A DNA stretch of 64,000 nt from Pseudomonas kermanshahensis (GCF_014269205.2 NZ_JABWRY020000001.1:310001-374000), one strand, 5' to 3'. Positions 25,083 to 35,975 are shown, numbered from the stretch's first letter. Numbers and translations: made by a program. Notes: generated from the sequence alone by a model not told the origin.

Positions 25083-27521
25083 ATGCCCGATCCTGTCGCT
25101 GCGCGCCTGCGTCTTGCGCCTGAAGCCCTGACCCGGCGTTTTTCCCCCGAGCAGTTTGCTTTTACCCATACCGACGATCTGGAGCCGTTTCGAGGCGTTC
25201 TGGGCCAGGAGCGAGCAGTCGAGGCCCTGCAATTCGGCGTGGCCATGCCTCGCCCTGGTTACAACGTGTATGTGATGGGCGAGCCCGGCACGGGCCGCTT
25301 CTCGTTCGTCAAGCGCTACCTCAAGGCCGAGGGCAAGCGCCAGCACACCCCAGCCGACTGGGTTTACGTCAACCACTTCGAGGAAACCCGCGAGCCGCGT
25401 GCCCTGGAGCTGCCCTCGGGCAGTGCCGGTGAATTCATCGCCGACATGGGGGGGCTGATCGACAACCTGTTGTCGACCTTCCCGGCAGTGTTCGAGCACC
25501 CGTCGTACCAGCAGAAGAAGGGCGCCATCGACCGCGCCTTCAACCAGCGCTACGACCGCGCCCTGGATGTGATCGAGCGGGCGTCGCTGGAAAAAGACGT
25601 GGCCCTGTACCGCGACGCCAGCAACGTTGCCTTCACCCCGATGGCCGACGGCAAGGCGCTGGATGAAGCCGAGTTCGCACAGCTGCCTGAAGCGGTGCGC
25701 GAGCAGTTCCACGAGGACATCGCCCTGCTCGAGGAGCGCCTCAACGAAGAACTGGCCAGCCTGCCGCAGTGGAAGCGTGAGTCGAACAACCAGCTGCGTC
25801 AGCTCAACGAAGAAACCATCACCCTGGCCCTGCAGCCGCTGCTGGCACCGCTGTCTGAAAAGTACGCCGAGAATGCTGCGGTGTGCGCCTACCTGCAGTC
25901 GGTTCAACTGAACCTGCTGCGCACCGTGGTCGAGCAGTTGGTCGATGACAGCAAGACCGACGCTGTGGCGCGCAAGATGCTCGAAGAGCAATACGCCCCA
26001 AGCCTGGTGGTCGGCCATCACCACGATGGCGGCGCGCCAGTGGTGTTCGAGCCGCACCCGACCTACGACAACCTGTTCGGCCGGATCGAATACAGCACCG
26101 ACCAAGGCGCGCTGTACACCTCCTATCGCCAATTGCGCCCAGGCGCCTTGCACCGGGCCAACGGCGGCTTCCTGATTCTTGAAGCCGAGAAGATGCTTGG
26201 CGAGCCCTTCGTCTGGGATGCGCTCAAGCGTGCGCTGCAGTCGCGCAAGCTGAAGATGGAGTCGCCGCTGGGTGAACTGGGCCGCGTGGCGAGCGTCAGC
26301 CTGACGCCACAGATGATCCCGCTCAACGTCAAGCTGGTGATCATCGGCTCGCGCCAGCTCTACTACGCGCTGCAGGACCATGATCCGGACTTCCAGGAAA
26401 TGTTCCGGGTGTTGGTCGACTTCGACGAAGACATGCCCATGGTCGACGAGAACCTGGAGCAGTTCGCCCAGCTCTTGCGTACCCGCACCAACGAAGAAGG
26501 CATGGCACCGCTGACCAGCGACGCCGTGGCACGCCTGGCCACCTACAGCGCCCGGCTGGCAGAGAACCAGTCGCGGCTGTCGGCGCGCATCGGTGACCTG
26601 TTCCAGCTGGTCAGCGAGGCCGACTTCATCCGCCAACTGGCCAGCGACGAGATGACCGATGCCGGCCACATCGAGCGCGCACTCAAGGCCAAGGCCACCC
26701 GTACCGGGCGTGTGTCCCAGCGGGTGCTGGACGACATGCTCGCCGGCATCATCCTGATCGACACTGAAGGCGCGGCCATCGGCAAGTGCAACGGCCTGAC
26801 GGTGCTGGAAGTGGGCGATTCGGCGTTCGGCATGCCGGCGCGTATCTCTGCCAGCGTCTACCCCGGTGGCAGCGGCATCGTCGACATCGAGCGTGAGGTC
26901 AACCTGGGCCAGCCGATCCACTCCAAGGGGGTGATGATTCTGACCGGCTACCTGGGCAGTCGCTACGCGCAGGAGTTCCCGCTGGCCATCTCGGCGAGCA
27001 TCGCCCTGGAGCAGTCCTACGGCTACGTCGACGGTGACAGCGCCTCGCTGGGTGAGGTCTGCACACTGATCTCGGCCTTGTCGCGCACGCCGCTCAAGCA
27101 ATGCTTTGCCATCACCGGCTCGATCAACCAGTTCGGTGAAGTGCAGGCGGTGGGCGGGGTCAACGAGAAGATCGAGGGCTTCTTCCGGCTCTGCGATGCG
27201 CGCGGCCTGACCGGCGACCAAGGGGTGATCATTCCACGGGCCAACGTGGCCACCCTGATGCTCGACGAGCGCGTGCTGCAGGCGGTCGAAGCCGGGCAGT
27301 TCCACGTTTACGCGGTCAGCCAGGCTGACGAAGCGCTTAGCCTGCTGGTAGGCGAGGAGGCCGGTGTGGCGGATGACAAGGGCGAGTTCACCGAGGGCAG
27401 CGTCAATGCCCGCGTGGTGGAGCGCCTGCGGGAAATCGCCGAAATGATCAGCGAAGAAGACATCAAAGAGGCGGAAAAGGAACGCCTGGAAGAGATGATT
27501 GCGCAGGCTAAACCCGCCTGA
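25083..27521 (+). CDS. Lon-like ATP-dependent protease (AAA-32/LonC type)
   Basis: 812 residues, MPDPVAARLRLAPEALTRRF, with AAGGAAA before the ATG. The N-terminal AAA region has GEPGTGRFSF at residues 66-75, where the Walker A lysine is replaced by Arg72. A long helical insertion follows, then an AAA core (HRANGGFLILEAEKML) and a Lon protease domain. The catalytic dyad is Ser653 in DGDSAS and Lys696 in GGVNEKIEGF, 43 residues apart exactly as in E. coli Lon. It belongs to the YcbZ/LonC-like family, some of which degrade unfolded proteins without ATP. It is monocistronic. Confidence 0.9.
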   Translation: MPDPVAARLRLAPEALTRRFSPEQFAFTHTDDLEPFRGVLGQERAVEALQFGVAMPRPGYNVYVMGEPGTGRFSFVKRYLKAEGKRQHTPADWVYVNHFEETREPRALELPSGSAGEFIADMGGLIDNLLSTFPAVFEHPSYQQKKGAIDRAFNQRYDRALDVIERASLEKDVALYRDASNVAFTPMADGKALDEAEFAQLPEAVREQFHEDIALLEERLNEELASLPQWKRESNNQLRQLNEETITLALQPLLAPLSEKYAENAAVCAYLQSVQLNLLRTVVEQLVDDSKTDAVARKMLEEQYAPSLVVGHHHDGGAPVVFEPHPTYDNLFGRIEYSTDQGALYTSYRQLRPGALHRANGGFLILEAEKMLGEPFVWDALKRALQSRKLKMESPLGELGRVASVSLTPQMIPLNVKLVIIGSRQLYYALQDHDPDFQEMFRVLVDFDEDMPMVDENLEQFAQLLRTRTNEEGMAPLTSDAVARLATYSARLAENQSRLSARIGDLFQLVSEADFIRQLASDEMTDAGHIERALKAKATRTGRVSQRVLDDMLAGIILIDTEGAAIGKCNGLTVLEVGDSAFGMPARISASVYPGGSGIVDIEREVNLGQPIHSKGVMILTGYLGSRYAQEFPLAISASIALEQSYGYVDGDSASLGEVCTLISALSRTPLKQCFAITGSINQFGEVQAVGGVNEKIEGFFRLCDARGLTGDQGVIIPRANVATLMLDERVLQAVEAGQFHVYAVSQADEALSLLVGEEAGVADDKGEFTEGSVNARVVERLREIAEMISEEDIKEAEKERLEEMIAQAKPA

Positions 27522-27683
27522 GTCAATAAATCGGCGCTGGCGGCGATGTGCTACCGTTCAGCGCCGGTTTTCCAACTTTCTGAGTTGTTCTTCTATGCTG
27601 GAACTTAGGGAGCAATCAGGGTTCAGGATGGAAACAGCCTGAGGGTTTCAGGCTGAACAGGGCTCATTGGAGGGGACGCGGCC

Positions 27684-28022
27684 ATGCGCAACCTCAGCCT
27701 TACTCGCCAGTGCCTGGGCCTGGTGACCCGCATTGAATGCAGCATTCGCCCACTCGCCGGTGACAATGGCATGTGGACGCTGCTGTTCGCCGCCGGCATG
27801 GCCGGTGAGCAACCCTCGGCCATCAAGGCTCAGGGGCCGTTCCACGGGCCATTGGTTGCCGAATCGGTGCTCAATGCCATCGTCGACAGCCTCACGCTGC
27901 ATGGCTATCAAGTGACCGAAGACCCGCAGATCTGGTGCCTGCACCTGCAAGCGCAGTTGCGTCGCATCAATGGCGAGCGTTGCCGCAACCTGGGGGATTA
28001 TCAGTTTCATCCTGAAAGCTGA
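27684..28022 (+). CDS. Conserved hypothetical protein
   Basis: 112 residues, MRNLSLTRQCLGLVTRIECS, preceded by a GGAGGGG site. Soluble alpha/beta composition with SVLNAIVDSLTLHGYQVT near the middle. I do not know its function. It follows the Lon-like gene by 160 bases and has its own likely promoter in that gap. Confidence 0.65.
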   Translation: MRNLSLTRQCLGLVTRIECSIRPLAGDNGMWTLLFAAGMAGEQPSAIKAQGPFHGPLVAESVLNAIVDSLTLHGYQVTEDPQIWCLHLQAQLRRINGERCRNLGDYQFHPES

Positions 28023-28058
28023 ACAGGCCGGGTGACCCTACAGGTGCCCGGTCCCTCT

Positions 28059-28178
28059 GGGAGCAACTGTCTTGTGGTGCTTGTGCCGGCCTCATCGCTG
28101 GCAAGCCAGCTCCCACAGGTGCGGCGCTAGCCTTTGAGGCTACACAGTTCGGGTGGGAGCCGGCTTGCCGGCGATTGG
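28059..28178. repeat. REP cluster nearly identical to 21286-21405
   Basis: 120 bases with 4 mismatches to the copy after gdhA, no length difference. It contains two inverted REP arms (CATCGCTGGCAAGCCAGCTC and GAGCCGGCTTGCCGGCGATT). Confidence 0.85.
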
Positions 28179-28269
28179 GCTGCACGGCAGCCCCGGGCTT
28201 TTGCTGCAGCGGGTGGCTGGCTATACTCGCCGTCGCTTTTTTAGTCACCTGACGAGTCCCTTACCCTCC

Positions 28270-28758
28270 ATGGAACGTATTCTCGAAAACGCGATGTATG
28301 CCTCGCGCTGGCTGCTCGCCCCGATCTACTTCGGCCTGTCGCTCGGCCTGCTGGCCTTGGCACTGAAATTCTTCCAGGAAGTCGTCCACGTCCTGCCCAA
28401 CGTTTTTGCATTGAGCGAAGCTGACCTGATCCTGGTGATCCTGTCGTTGATCGACATGTCGCTGGTGGGCGGCCTGCTGGTGATGGTGATGATTTCCGGC
28501 TACGAGAATTTCGTCTCGCAACTGGACATCGACGACAGCAAGGAAAAGCTCAACTGGCTCGGCAAAATGGACTCTTCGTCGCTGAAGATGAAGGTTGCTG
28601 CGTCGATCGTGGCCATTTCGTCCATTCACCTGCTGCGGGTGTTCATGGATGCGCAGAACATCTCCACCGACTACCTGATGTGGTATGTGATCATCCACAT
28701 GACCTTCGTGGTGTCGGCCTTCTGCATGGGCTACCTGGACAAGCTCACCAAGCACTGA
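28270..28758 (+). CDS. YqhA / UPF0114 family membrane protein
   Basis: 162 residues, [20 protein letters not shown], with a weak CCCTCC-flanked start. Four hydrophobic helices are visible ([79 protein letters not shown]). These and the [11 protein letters not shown] loop are diagnostic of UPF0114/YqhA. Its biochemical function is unknown. Confidence 0.88.
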   Translation: MERILENAMYASRWLLAPIYFGLSLGLLALALKFFQEVVHVLPNVFALSEADLILVILSLIDMSLVGGLLVMVMISGYENFVSQLDIDDSKEKLNWLGKMDSSSLKMKVAASIVAISSIHLLRVFMDAQNISTDYLMWYVIIHMTFVVSAFCMGYLDKLTKH

Positions 28759-28870
28759 GCCCATGCGGCTTGAGGGTAAAACTGACCAATGGCGTCAGTT
28801 TTACCTTGTGTATTCGCAAGCCTTGTACAAAAAATGAGCACTCACGCGGTTCCCGCTGCGAGGTGCTCTC

Positions 28871-29176
28871 ATGAACCTGCATCAGCTCAATACCGAGGCC
28901 AGGGTTGGCCATGTCGACGAACTCAACCTGATTGCCATCGAAGGTGGCGACTATCTACTTGAGGCCCGGATCAAGGGCCGTGCGCATCCGCTTTCCGACA
29001 GCCGTGGGCAACGCTTGCGCGTGCACTCCGTGGAAGAGGCACGGGGCCTGCTCAAGGACCTTCCATTGCTCTCGCTGAACCTGTTGCACTGGTCTGTGCA
29101 GGACGAAATGTGTGGCATGGGCACGCACCCGGAAGAAGACCTGAAAGTGCCGATTTCCCAGCGTTCGGCCTGGTAG
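28871..29176 (+). CDS. DUF6482-like small protein
   Basis: 101 residues, MNLHQLNTEARVGHVDELNL, with GAGGTG 7 nt upstream. The pattern IEGGDYLLEARI ... VEEARGLLKDLPLLSLNLLH ... YDEM-like QDEMCGMG fits the small Pseudomonas proteins now called DUF6482. Soluble. Function unknown; it sits alone before fklB. Confidence 0.65.
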   Translation: MNLHQLNTEARVGHVDELNLIAIEGGDYLLEARIKGRAHPLSDSRGQRLRVHSVEEARGLLKDLPLLSLNLLHWSVQDEMCGMGTHPEEDLKVPISQRSAW

Positions 29177-29261
29177 CTGCTCGCGGCGCCCCAGTGTGCT
29201 AGGCTGCTCGCCCTTTTCATCAAGGGCGCGGCTGCACTGCGCCCTGCAGTGGAGCACGACA

Positions 29262-29879
29262 ATGTCCGAACTCAACCTGTCTACCGACGAAACCCGCGTC
29301 AGCTACGGCATCGGCCGTCAGCTGGGTGGCCAACTGCGTGACAACCCGCCACCAGGCGTCAGCCTGGATGCCATCCTGGCTGGCCTGACCGACGCCTTCA
29401 ACGGCGCCGACAGCCGCGTCAGCGAAGCCGACCTGTCGGCCAGCTTCAAAGTCATCCGCGACATCATGCAAGCCGAAGCTGCAGCCAAGGCTGAAGCCGC
29501 TGCTGGCGCTGGCAAGGCATTCCTTGCCGAAAACGCCAAGCGCGAAGGCATCACCACCCTGGCTTCGGGCCTGCAGTTCGAAGTGCTGACCGCAGGTGAA
29601 GGCGCCAAGCCGACCCGCGAAAGCAACGTGCGTACTCACTACCACGGCACCCTGATCGACGGCACCGTGTTCGACAGCTCGTACGACCGTGGCCAGCCGG
29701 CTGAATTCCCGGTTGGCGGCGTGATCGCCGGCTGGACCGAAGCCCTGCAGCTGATGAACGCTGGCAGCAAATGGCGCCTGTACGTGCCGAGCGAGCTGGC
29801 CTACGGCGCCCAAGGCGTTGGCAGCATCCCGCCGCACAGCGTCCTGGTGTTCGACGTCGAGCTGCTCGACGTACTGTAA
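29262..29879 (+). CDS. fklB: FKBP-type peptidyl-prolyl isomerase
   Basis: 205 residues, MSELNLSTDETRVSYGIGRQ. A helical dimerisation domain (about residues 1-95) is followed by an FKBP domain with VRTHYHGTLIDGTVFDSSYD, FPVGGVIAGWTEALQLM and PSELAYGAQGVGSIPPHSVL. No signal peptide, so cytoplasmic and FklB-like rather than FkpA-like. It catalyses proline isomerisation in folding proteins. A GC-rich hairpin and a REP pair follow. Confidence 0.92.
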   Translation: MSELNLSTDETRVSYGIGRQLGGQLRDNPPPGVSLDAILAGLTDAFNGADSRVSEADLSASFKVIRDIMQAEAAAKAEAAAGAGKAFLAENAKREGITTLASGLQFEVLTAGEGAKPTRESNVRTHYHGTLIDGTVFDSSYDRGQPAEFPVGGVIAGWTEALQLMNAGSKWRLYVPSELAYGAQGVGSIPPHSVLVFDVELLDVL

Positions 29880-29886
29880 GACCGCT

Positions 29887-29992
29887 GGGGCCGCTTTGCG
29901 GCCCATTCGCGGGGCAAGCCCGCTCCCACAGAGATACTCAAGATGAGCAGAGAGGTCTTGTGGGAGCGGGCTTGCCCCGCGAAGAGGCCGGG
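29887..29992. repeat. Hairpin plus REP/BIME pair after fklB
   Basis: GGGCCGC-TTT-GCGGCCC (29888-29904) is followed by inverted REP arms ATTCGCGGGGCAAGCCCGCT (left) and AGCGGGCTTGCCCCGCGAAG (right, to about 29987). It separates fklB from the convergent small gene. Confidence 0.8.
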
Positions 29993-30002
29993 CCTGAGAA
30001 CA

Positions 30003-30248
30003 TCAATTCCAGTCTGTCCCCCCAGGGCGCAACGCCCGCGCGTAGCAGAACAGAAACAAATTCCGCACCAGCTCCTTGAGCACCCCAGGCTCACTCGAAT
30101 TCAGCCCGTTCATGTCCAGGTCGCCCTGGTCTCGCAGTTCATCGAGTGCTTCTTCTTCGAGCACGGCGCAGACTTCGCCAGTCTCGCGATGCAGGATGCG
30201 CAGGTAAGGGTGAGGGCGTTCGAGCCAGGCGTCGATCAGATAAGTCAT
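30003..30248 (-). CDS. Iron-regulated small protein (PA4570-like)
   Basis: 81 residues from ATG at 30248 (MTYLIDAWLERPHPYLRILH) with a perfect AAGGAGA site. Acidic and soluble. Its location next to the phnA-like gene and ispB matches PA4570 of P. aeruginosa, which I recall as strongly iron-repressed. The sequence supports this directly: a strong Fur box lies 30-48 bases upstream of the start. The molecular function is unknown. Confidence 0.75.
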   Translation of the reverse strand: MTYLIDAWLERPHPYLRILHRETGEVCAVLEEEALDELRDQGDLDMNGLNSSEPGVLKELVRNLFLFCYARALRPGGTDWN

Positions 30249-30277
30249 GGCTATTCTCCTTGGACAGCAATTCCAAT

Positions 30278-30296
30278 GAGAATAATTCTTATTATC
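30278..30296. promoter_or_regulatory. Strong Fur box
   Basis: GAGAATAATTCTTATTATC matches the 19-bp consensus at 14 positions and reads as three GATAAT-like hexamers on the minus strand (GATAAT, AAGAAT, TATTCTC). It lies in the promoter of the 81-residue gene. Confidence 0.8.
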
Positions 30297-30399
30297 AAAA
30301 TAGCAAGGGGCTATTGGCGTATTTTTGCCGGACGGTGCAGTGACCCTGTTGCAGGATCTGTCAGGGCCGCCTGAAAGGCAGCCCCGTCGCACAGCGTTG

Positions 30400-30741
30400 T
30401 CAGACCTTGCGTACGAACTCGGACTTCAGCTTCATGGCGCCGATGCCGTCGATCTTGCAGTCGATGTCGTGGTCTCCGTCGCACAGGCGGATATTTTTGA
30501 CCTTGGTGCCGACCTTGACCACCAAGGACGAGCCCTTGACCTTGAGGTCCTTGATCACGGTGACGGTATCGCCGTCCTGCAGGACGTTGCCGACCGAATC
30601 CTTCTTCACCACGTCATCGCTGGCGGCTTCGGCTTCGCCGTTGGCCGACCACTCGTGGGCGCATTCGGGGCAGATCAGCTGGCTGCCATCCTCATAGGTG
30701 TACTCGGAATTGCATTTGGGGCAGGGCGGCAGAGTGCTCAC
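30400..30741 (-). CDS. yjdM: Zinc-ribbon protein YjdM/PhnA-like
   Basis: 113 residues, [20 protein letters not shown]. An N-terminal zinc ribbon uses Cys7, Cys10, Cys24 and Cys27 (CPKC ... CPEC), followed by the conserved [20 protein letters not shown] and [12 protein letters not shown] barrel. Despite the old PhnA name, this family is not phosphonoacetate hydrolase and its role is unclear. It has its own promoter downstream of ispB. Confidence 0.9.
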   Translation of the reverse strand: MSTLPPCPKCNSEYTYEDGSQLICPECAHEWSANGEAEAASDDVVKKDSVGNVLQDGDTVTVIKDLKVKGSSLVVKVGTKVKNIRLCDGDHDIDCKIDGIGAMKLKSEFVRKV

Positions 30742-30824
30742 TTCGGTTCCTTAAACAGACAGGCGGTTAAAGGCCCATATTGTATAAGGTTTTAACCGCA
30801 AAGTGTTTTTGTCCGTACAAAAGC

Positions 30825-30913
30825 ATTCGCGGGACAAGCCCGCTCCCACAGGTTCTCCACCCAGCTCAAGGGCAGTGGTGTACCTGTGGGAGCGGGCTTG
30901 TCCCGCGAAGAGG
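30825..30913. repeat. REP/BIME pair downstream of ispB
   Basis: Inverted arms ATTCGCGGGACAAGCCCGCT and AGCGGGCTTGTCCCGCGAAG with a 30-nt spacer. It lies between ispB and the phnA-like gene and may stabilise the ispB transcript end. Confidence 0.8.
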
Positions 30914-30924
30914 GCGACGCTGTC

Positions 30925-31893
30925 TTAGTGCGTACGCGCTACCGCAAACTCGCTCAGCTCGATCAATGCATCGCGATACTCGCTGGCCGGCAGCACTTCC
31001 AGGCACTCGATGGCCTTGGCCACGTAGTCGCGTGCCATCTGCGCGGTGTAGTCCAGCGCGCCCGAGGCTTCGACCGCTACGCGGATCTGCTCGAGGTCTT
31101 CCAGGCCGCCCTTCTGGATGGCCTTGCGCACCAGTGCAGCCTGTTCAGGCGTGCCTTCGCGCATGGTGTAGATCAGCGGCAGGGTTGGCTTGCCTTCGGC
31201 CAGGTCGTCACCGACGTTTTTGCCGAGGGTCTGCGAATCGCCCTTGTAGTCCAGCAGGTCGTCGACCAGCTGGAAGGCTACGCCCAGGTGGTCACCGAAG
31301 GTGCGCAGGGCTTCGCGCTGTGCTTCGCTGGCGCCGGCCAGCGCGGCGGCGCTGTGGGTCGAGGCTTCGAACAGCATGGCGGTCTTGCCGCGGATGACCT
31401 CCATGTACACCTCTTCCGTGGTGCTGGCATCGCGAACACGCGACAGCTGCAGCACTTCACCCTCGGCGATGACGCGGGTGGCCTTGGAGAGGATCTGCAT
31501 GACCGGCATCGAACCCAGTTCGACCATCATTTCGAACGAGCGCGAATAAAGGAAGTCACCTACCAGCACGCTTGGCGCGTTGCCCCACAGCGCATTGGCG
31601 GTGGAACGGCCACGGCGCATGCCCGACATGTCGACGACGTCGTCGTGCAGCAGGGTAGCGGTGTGCAGGAATTCGATGGTCGCTGCCAGCAGGCGCAGGT
31701 CGTCGCCTTCGCGGCCCAGGGCCTTGCCGCAGAGCAGGACCAGCAGGGGACGCAGGCGCTTGCCACCGGCCGACGTGATATAGTCGCCGATCTTCGATAC
31801 CAGCGGCACGCGCGAGGTCAGCTGCTTCTTGACGATCTCGTCGACGGCGCTGAAATCATCAGCCACCGCGCGGTAGAAGGTTTGGGGTTGCAT
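30925..31893 (-). CDS. ispB: Octaprenyl/polyprenyl diphosphate synthase
   Basis: 322 residues from ATG at 31893 ([20 protein letters not shown]), chosen because GGAG lies 6 nt upstream; an ATG four codons earlier has no site. It shows GGKRLRPLL, the first aspartate-rich motif [15 protein letters not shown] and the second, [12 protein letters not shown]. It makes the isoprenoid side chain of ubiquinone. It is divergent from rplU, the conserved arrangement in gammaproteobacteria. Confidence 0.95.
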   Translation of the reverse strand: MQPQTFYRAVADDFSAVDEIVKKQLTSRVPLVSKIGDYITSAGGKRLRPLLVLLCGKALGREGDDLRLLAATIEFLHTATLLHDDVVDMSGMRRGRSTANALWGNAPSVLVGDFLYSRSFEMMVELGSMPVMQILSKATRVIAEGEVLQLSRVRDASTTEEVYMEVIRGKTAMLFEASTHSAAALAGASEAQREALRTFGDHLGVAFQLVDDLLDYKGDSQTLGKNVGDDLAEGKPTLPLIYTMREGTPEQAALVRKAIQKGGLEDLEQIRVAVEASGALDYTAQMARDYVAKAIECLEVLPASEYRDALIELSEFAVARTH

Positions 31894-31978
31894 CGGCTGC
31901 TCCATTGACGTTGCGCGGCATGCTAGGTCGCGGGTCCCGGTGTGTCAAGGCGCGGTGCCAGCGCCACCGGGGCGGTAC

Positions 31979-32007
31979 TTGCAAGCAAAACCGGGGTTGC
32001 GTACAAT
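31979..32007 (+). promoter_or_regulatory. Sigma-70 promoter of rplU-rpmA
   Basis: TTGCAA (31979-31984), 17-nt spacer, TACAAT (32002-32007). Near-consensus and well placed about 130 bases before rplU, leaving room for a leader. Confidence 0.75.
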
Positions 32008-32137
32008 CGCGCACCCTAACTTCCTGGGCAGCACCTGCCTTACGCAATTGCACCGGGCCGTTCCAGCCCCATGCAGCCATGCCAGCCAATACTCAATATA
32101 TAAAGCGCTGGGTGAGCAGGATTATCGGAGAAATACC

Positions 32138-32452
32138 ATGTCTTACGCAGTAATCGTTACCGGCGGCAAGCAGTACAAAGTCGCTGAAGGTGAATTCCTC
32201 AAGATCGAAAAACTGGAAGTCGCCACTGGCGAATCCGTGACTTTCGATCGCGTTCTGCTGGTTGCCAACGGTGAAGAAGTCACCATCGGCGCACCAGTCG
32301 TCGCTGGCGCTAAAGTTGTTGCAGAAGTCGTTTCGCAAGGCCGTCACGATAAAGTCCGCATCATCAAGTTCCGTCGCCGTAAGCACCACATGAAGCGTAT
32401 GGGCCACCGCCAGTGGTTCACCGAGATCAAAATCACCGGCATCCAGGCTTAA
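32138..32452 (+). CDS. rplU: 50S ribosomal protein L21
   Basis: 104 residues, [20 protein letters not shown], with CGGAGAAA before the ATG. The typical C-terminus [20 protein letters not shown] is present. It binds 23S rRNA. It is in the conserved rplU-rpmA-obgE order. Confidence 0.98.
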   Translation: MSYAVIVTGGKQYKVAEGEFLKIEKLEVATGESVTFDRVLLVANGEEVTIGAPVVAGAKVVAEVVSQGRHDKVRIIKFRRRKHHMKRMGHRQWFTEIKITGIQA

Positions 32453-32490
32453 TCCCCTAGATCCCCTGAATTTATTTGGAGAATTGAACC

Positions 32491-32748
32491 ATGGCTCACA
32501 AGAAGGCTGGTGGTAGTACCCGTAACGGTCGCGACTCAGAATCGAAACGCCTTGGCGTGAAGATGTATGGCAGCCAGGTCGTCAAGGCCGGCAACATCAT
32601 CGTCCGTCAGCGCGGCACCCAGTTCCACGCCGGTTACGGCGTTGGCATGGGCAAGGATCACACCCTGTTCGCCAAGATCGAAGGCGTGATCAAGTTCGAG
32701 AAGAAAGGCGAGTTCAACCGCCGTTACGTGAGCATCGTCGCCGCTTAA
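32491..32748 (+). CDS. rpmA: 50S ribosomal protein L27
   Basis: 85 residues, [20 protein letters not shown]. The N-terminal tail that reaches the peptidyl transferase centre starts directly with MAHKKAGG, with no cleaved extension as in Firmicutes. 38 nt after rplU, with a TTTGGAGAATT site. Confidence 0.98.
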   Translation: MAHKKAGGSTRNGRDSESKRLGVKMYGSQVVKAGNIIVRQRGTQFHAGYGVGMGKDHTLFAKIEGVIKFEKKGEFNRRYVSIVAA

Positions 32749-32765
32749 TCGCGACGTCGCTCCAG

Positions 32766-32792
32766 AAGCCCCGTCATGCGACGGGGCTTTTT
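32766..32792 (+). terminator. Terminator after rpmA
   Basis: AAGCCCCGTC, loop ATGC, GACGGGGCTT then TTT. obgE beyond it therefore probably has a promoter of its own or is fed by read-through. Confidence 0.9.
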
Positions 32793-32804
32793 CGTTTGTG
32801 GTGA

Positions 32805-34163
<1,359 letters not shown>

Positions 34164-34180
34164 CCGGTTGCAGTACACTA

Positions 34181-34207
34181 AACGCCGCTCTCTGGAGCGG
34201 CGTTTTT
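34181..34207 (+). terminator. Terminator between obgE and proB
   Basis: AACGCCGCTC, loop TCTG, GAGCGGCGTT then TTT. It lies 18 nt after the obgE stop. Confidence 0.88.
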
Positions 34208-34248
34208 GTATCTACGGTCTCTACAGATTCGACATAGGTTGGAAGAAG

Positions 34249-35367
34249 ATGCGAAGCAAGGTGACGGGCGCCAAGCGCTGGGTCGTGAAGATTGGCAGTG
34301 CTCTGTTGACCGCCGATGGCAAGGGCCTTGACCGCGGCGCAATGGCCGTTTGGGTCGAGCAGATGGTCGCGCTGCGTGAAGCAGGCGTGGAGTTGGTGCT
34401 GGTCTCTTCGGGGGCCGTGGCAGCTGGCATGAGCCAGTTGGGCTGGACCTCGCGACCGAGCGCGATGAACGAGCTGCAGGCGGCCGCGTCGATCGGCCAG
34501 ATGCGCCTGGTGCAGGCCTGGGAGTCGAGCTTCGGCGAGCACGGCAAGCACACCGCGCAAATTCTGCTGACCCATGACGACCTGTCCGACCGCAAGCGTT
34601 ACCTCAACGCCCGCAGCACCCTGCGCACGCTGGTTGACTTGGGCGTGGTGCCGGTGATCAACGAGAACGACACCGTGGTTACCGACGAGATCCGCTTCGG
34701 CGACAACGACACCTTGGCCGCGCTGGTGGCCAACCTGGTGGAAGCCGACCTGCTGGTGATTCTCACCGACCGCGACGGCATGTTCGACGCCGACCCGCGC
34801 AACAACCCCGAAGCCCAGCTGATCTACGAAGCTCGCGCCGACGACCCGTCGCTCGACGCCGTGGCCGGTGGCACCGGCGGCGCCCTGGGCCGTGGCGGCA
34901 TGCAGACCAAGCTGCGCGCGGCGCGCCTGGCGGCACGTTCCGGTGCCCACACCATCATCATCGGTGGCCGTATCGAGCGCGTGCTCGACCGCCTCAAGAC
35001 GGGCGAGCGCCTAGGGACCTTGCTGTCGCCTGAGCGCGGCATGCTTGCAGCGCGCAAGCAGTGGCTGGCCGGGCACCTGCAAACCCGCGGCACGCTGGTG
35101 CTGGACGCCGGTGCCGTGCAGGCGCTGCGCCAGGCCAACAAGAGCCTGTTGCCGGTGGGCGTGAAGACCGTACAGGGCAGTTTCCGTCGTGGCGAGATGG
35201 TGGTGTGCGTCGGCCCTGATGGCCTGGAAGTGGCCCGCGGTTTGGCCAACTACAGCGCCCTTGAGGCGCAAAAAATCATTGGCCAGCCGTCCGATGCCAT
35301 CGAAAGCATCCTGGGCTACAGCGCGGAGCCCGAGCTGGTGCACCGTGACAACCTGGTTCTGGTTTGA
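34249..35367 (+). CDS. proB: Glutamate 5-kinase
   Basis: 372 residues from ATG at 34249 ([20 protein letters not shown]) with GGAAG just upstream. The amino-acid kinase domain shows [19 protein letters not shown] and [12 protein letters not shown]; the C-terminal PUA domain begins about residue 280 ([20 protein letters not shown]). It carries out the first step of proline synthesis and is usually feedback-inhibited by proline. obgE-proB neighbourhood is conserved in Pseudomonas. Confidence 0.97.
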   Translation: MRSKVTGAKRWVVKIGSALLTADGKGLDRGAMAVWVEQMVALREAGVELVLVSSGAVAAGMSQLGWTSRPSAMNELQAAASIGQMRLVQAWESSFGEHGKHTAQILLTHDDLSDRKRYLNARSTLRTLVDLGVVPVINENDTVVTDEIRFGDNDTLAALVANLVEADLLVILTDRDGMFDADPRNNPEAQLIYEARADDPSLDAVAGGTGGALGRGGMQTKLRAARLAARSGAHTIIIGGRIERVLDRLKTGERLGTLLSPERGMLAARKQWLAGHLQTRGTLVLDAGAVQALRQANKSLLPVGVKTVQGSFRRGEMVVCVGPDGLEVARGLANYSALEAQKIIGQPSDAIESILGYSAEPELVHRDNLVLV

Positions 35368-35377
35368 GGGCGTGGGC

Positions 35378-35833
35378 ATGTTGAAAAGGATGATCGCCGT
35401 GGCAGCGTTGGCGTTGCCGATGCTGGCCGGTGCCGAAGAGGTCGGCCAGGTGTCGACCGTGTTCAAGTTCGTCGGGCCGAACGACCGCATCGTGGTCGAG
35501 GCATTCGATGACCCCAAGGTCGAGGGTGTGACCTGTTACCTTTCGCGGGCTAAGACCGGCGGCGTGAAGGGTGGCTTGGGCTTGGCCGAGGATCGGGCAG
35601 AGGCGTCGATTGCCTGCCGTCAGGTGGGGCCGATCAACTTCAAGGGTGAGTTGAAAGATGGCGAGGAAGTGTTCAAGGAACGCACCTCGTTGGTGTTCAA
35701 GACCATGCAGGTGGTGCGCTTTCTCGACAAGAAGCGCAATACCCTGGTGTACCTGGTGTACAGCGACCGCATGATCGAAGGCAGCCCGCAGAATGCGGTG
35801 ACGGCGATTCCGATCTTGCCTTGGGCTCATTGA
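35378..35833 (+). CDS. creA: CreA family periplasmic protein
   Basis: 151 residues from ATG at 35378 ([20 protein letters not shown]), with a signal peptide ending AGA. The mature sequence [36 protein letters not shown] and [20 protein letters not shown] is diagnostic of CreA. Function unknown. The start lies 10 nt after the proB stop, so it may be co-transcribed. Confidence 0.9.
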   Translation: MLKRMIAVAALALPMLAGAEEVGQVSTVFKFVGPNDRIVVEAFDDPKVEGVTCYLSRAKTGGVKGGLGLAEDRAEASIACRQVGPINFKGELKDGEEVFKERTSLVFKTMQVVRFLDKKRNTLVYLVYSDRMIEGSPQNAVTAIPILPWAH

Positions 35834-35859
35834 TAGGCCGGTAGATGTTGGGAGGCCTT

Positions 35860-35965
35860 TGGCCTCCATTCGCAGCACAAGGCTGCTCCTACAGAGACCC
35901 CGCTGCCTCTGTGGGCTGCGCAAGACCTGGGCTTGCCCCGCGAATGGGCCGCAAAGCGGCCCCTG
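35860..35965. repeat. Mosaic REP cluster
   Basis: Contains a partial AGCACAAGGCTGCTCCTACA arm, a GGGCTTGCCCCGCGAATGGG arm and the hairpin GGGCCGCAAAGCGGCCC. Arms come from different REP families, so this looks like a rearranged BIME between convergent genes. Confidence 0.7.
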
Positions 35966-35975
35966 TATTCCACTA

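Noticed and set aside
24984..27305. 773-residue frame antisense to the Lon-like protease
   Set aside because: Shadow of the protease gene, no recognisable domains and no start signal.
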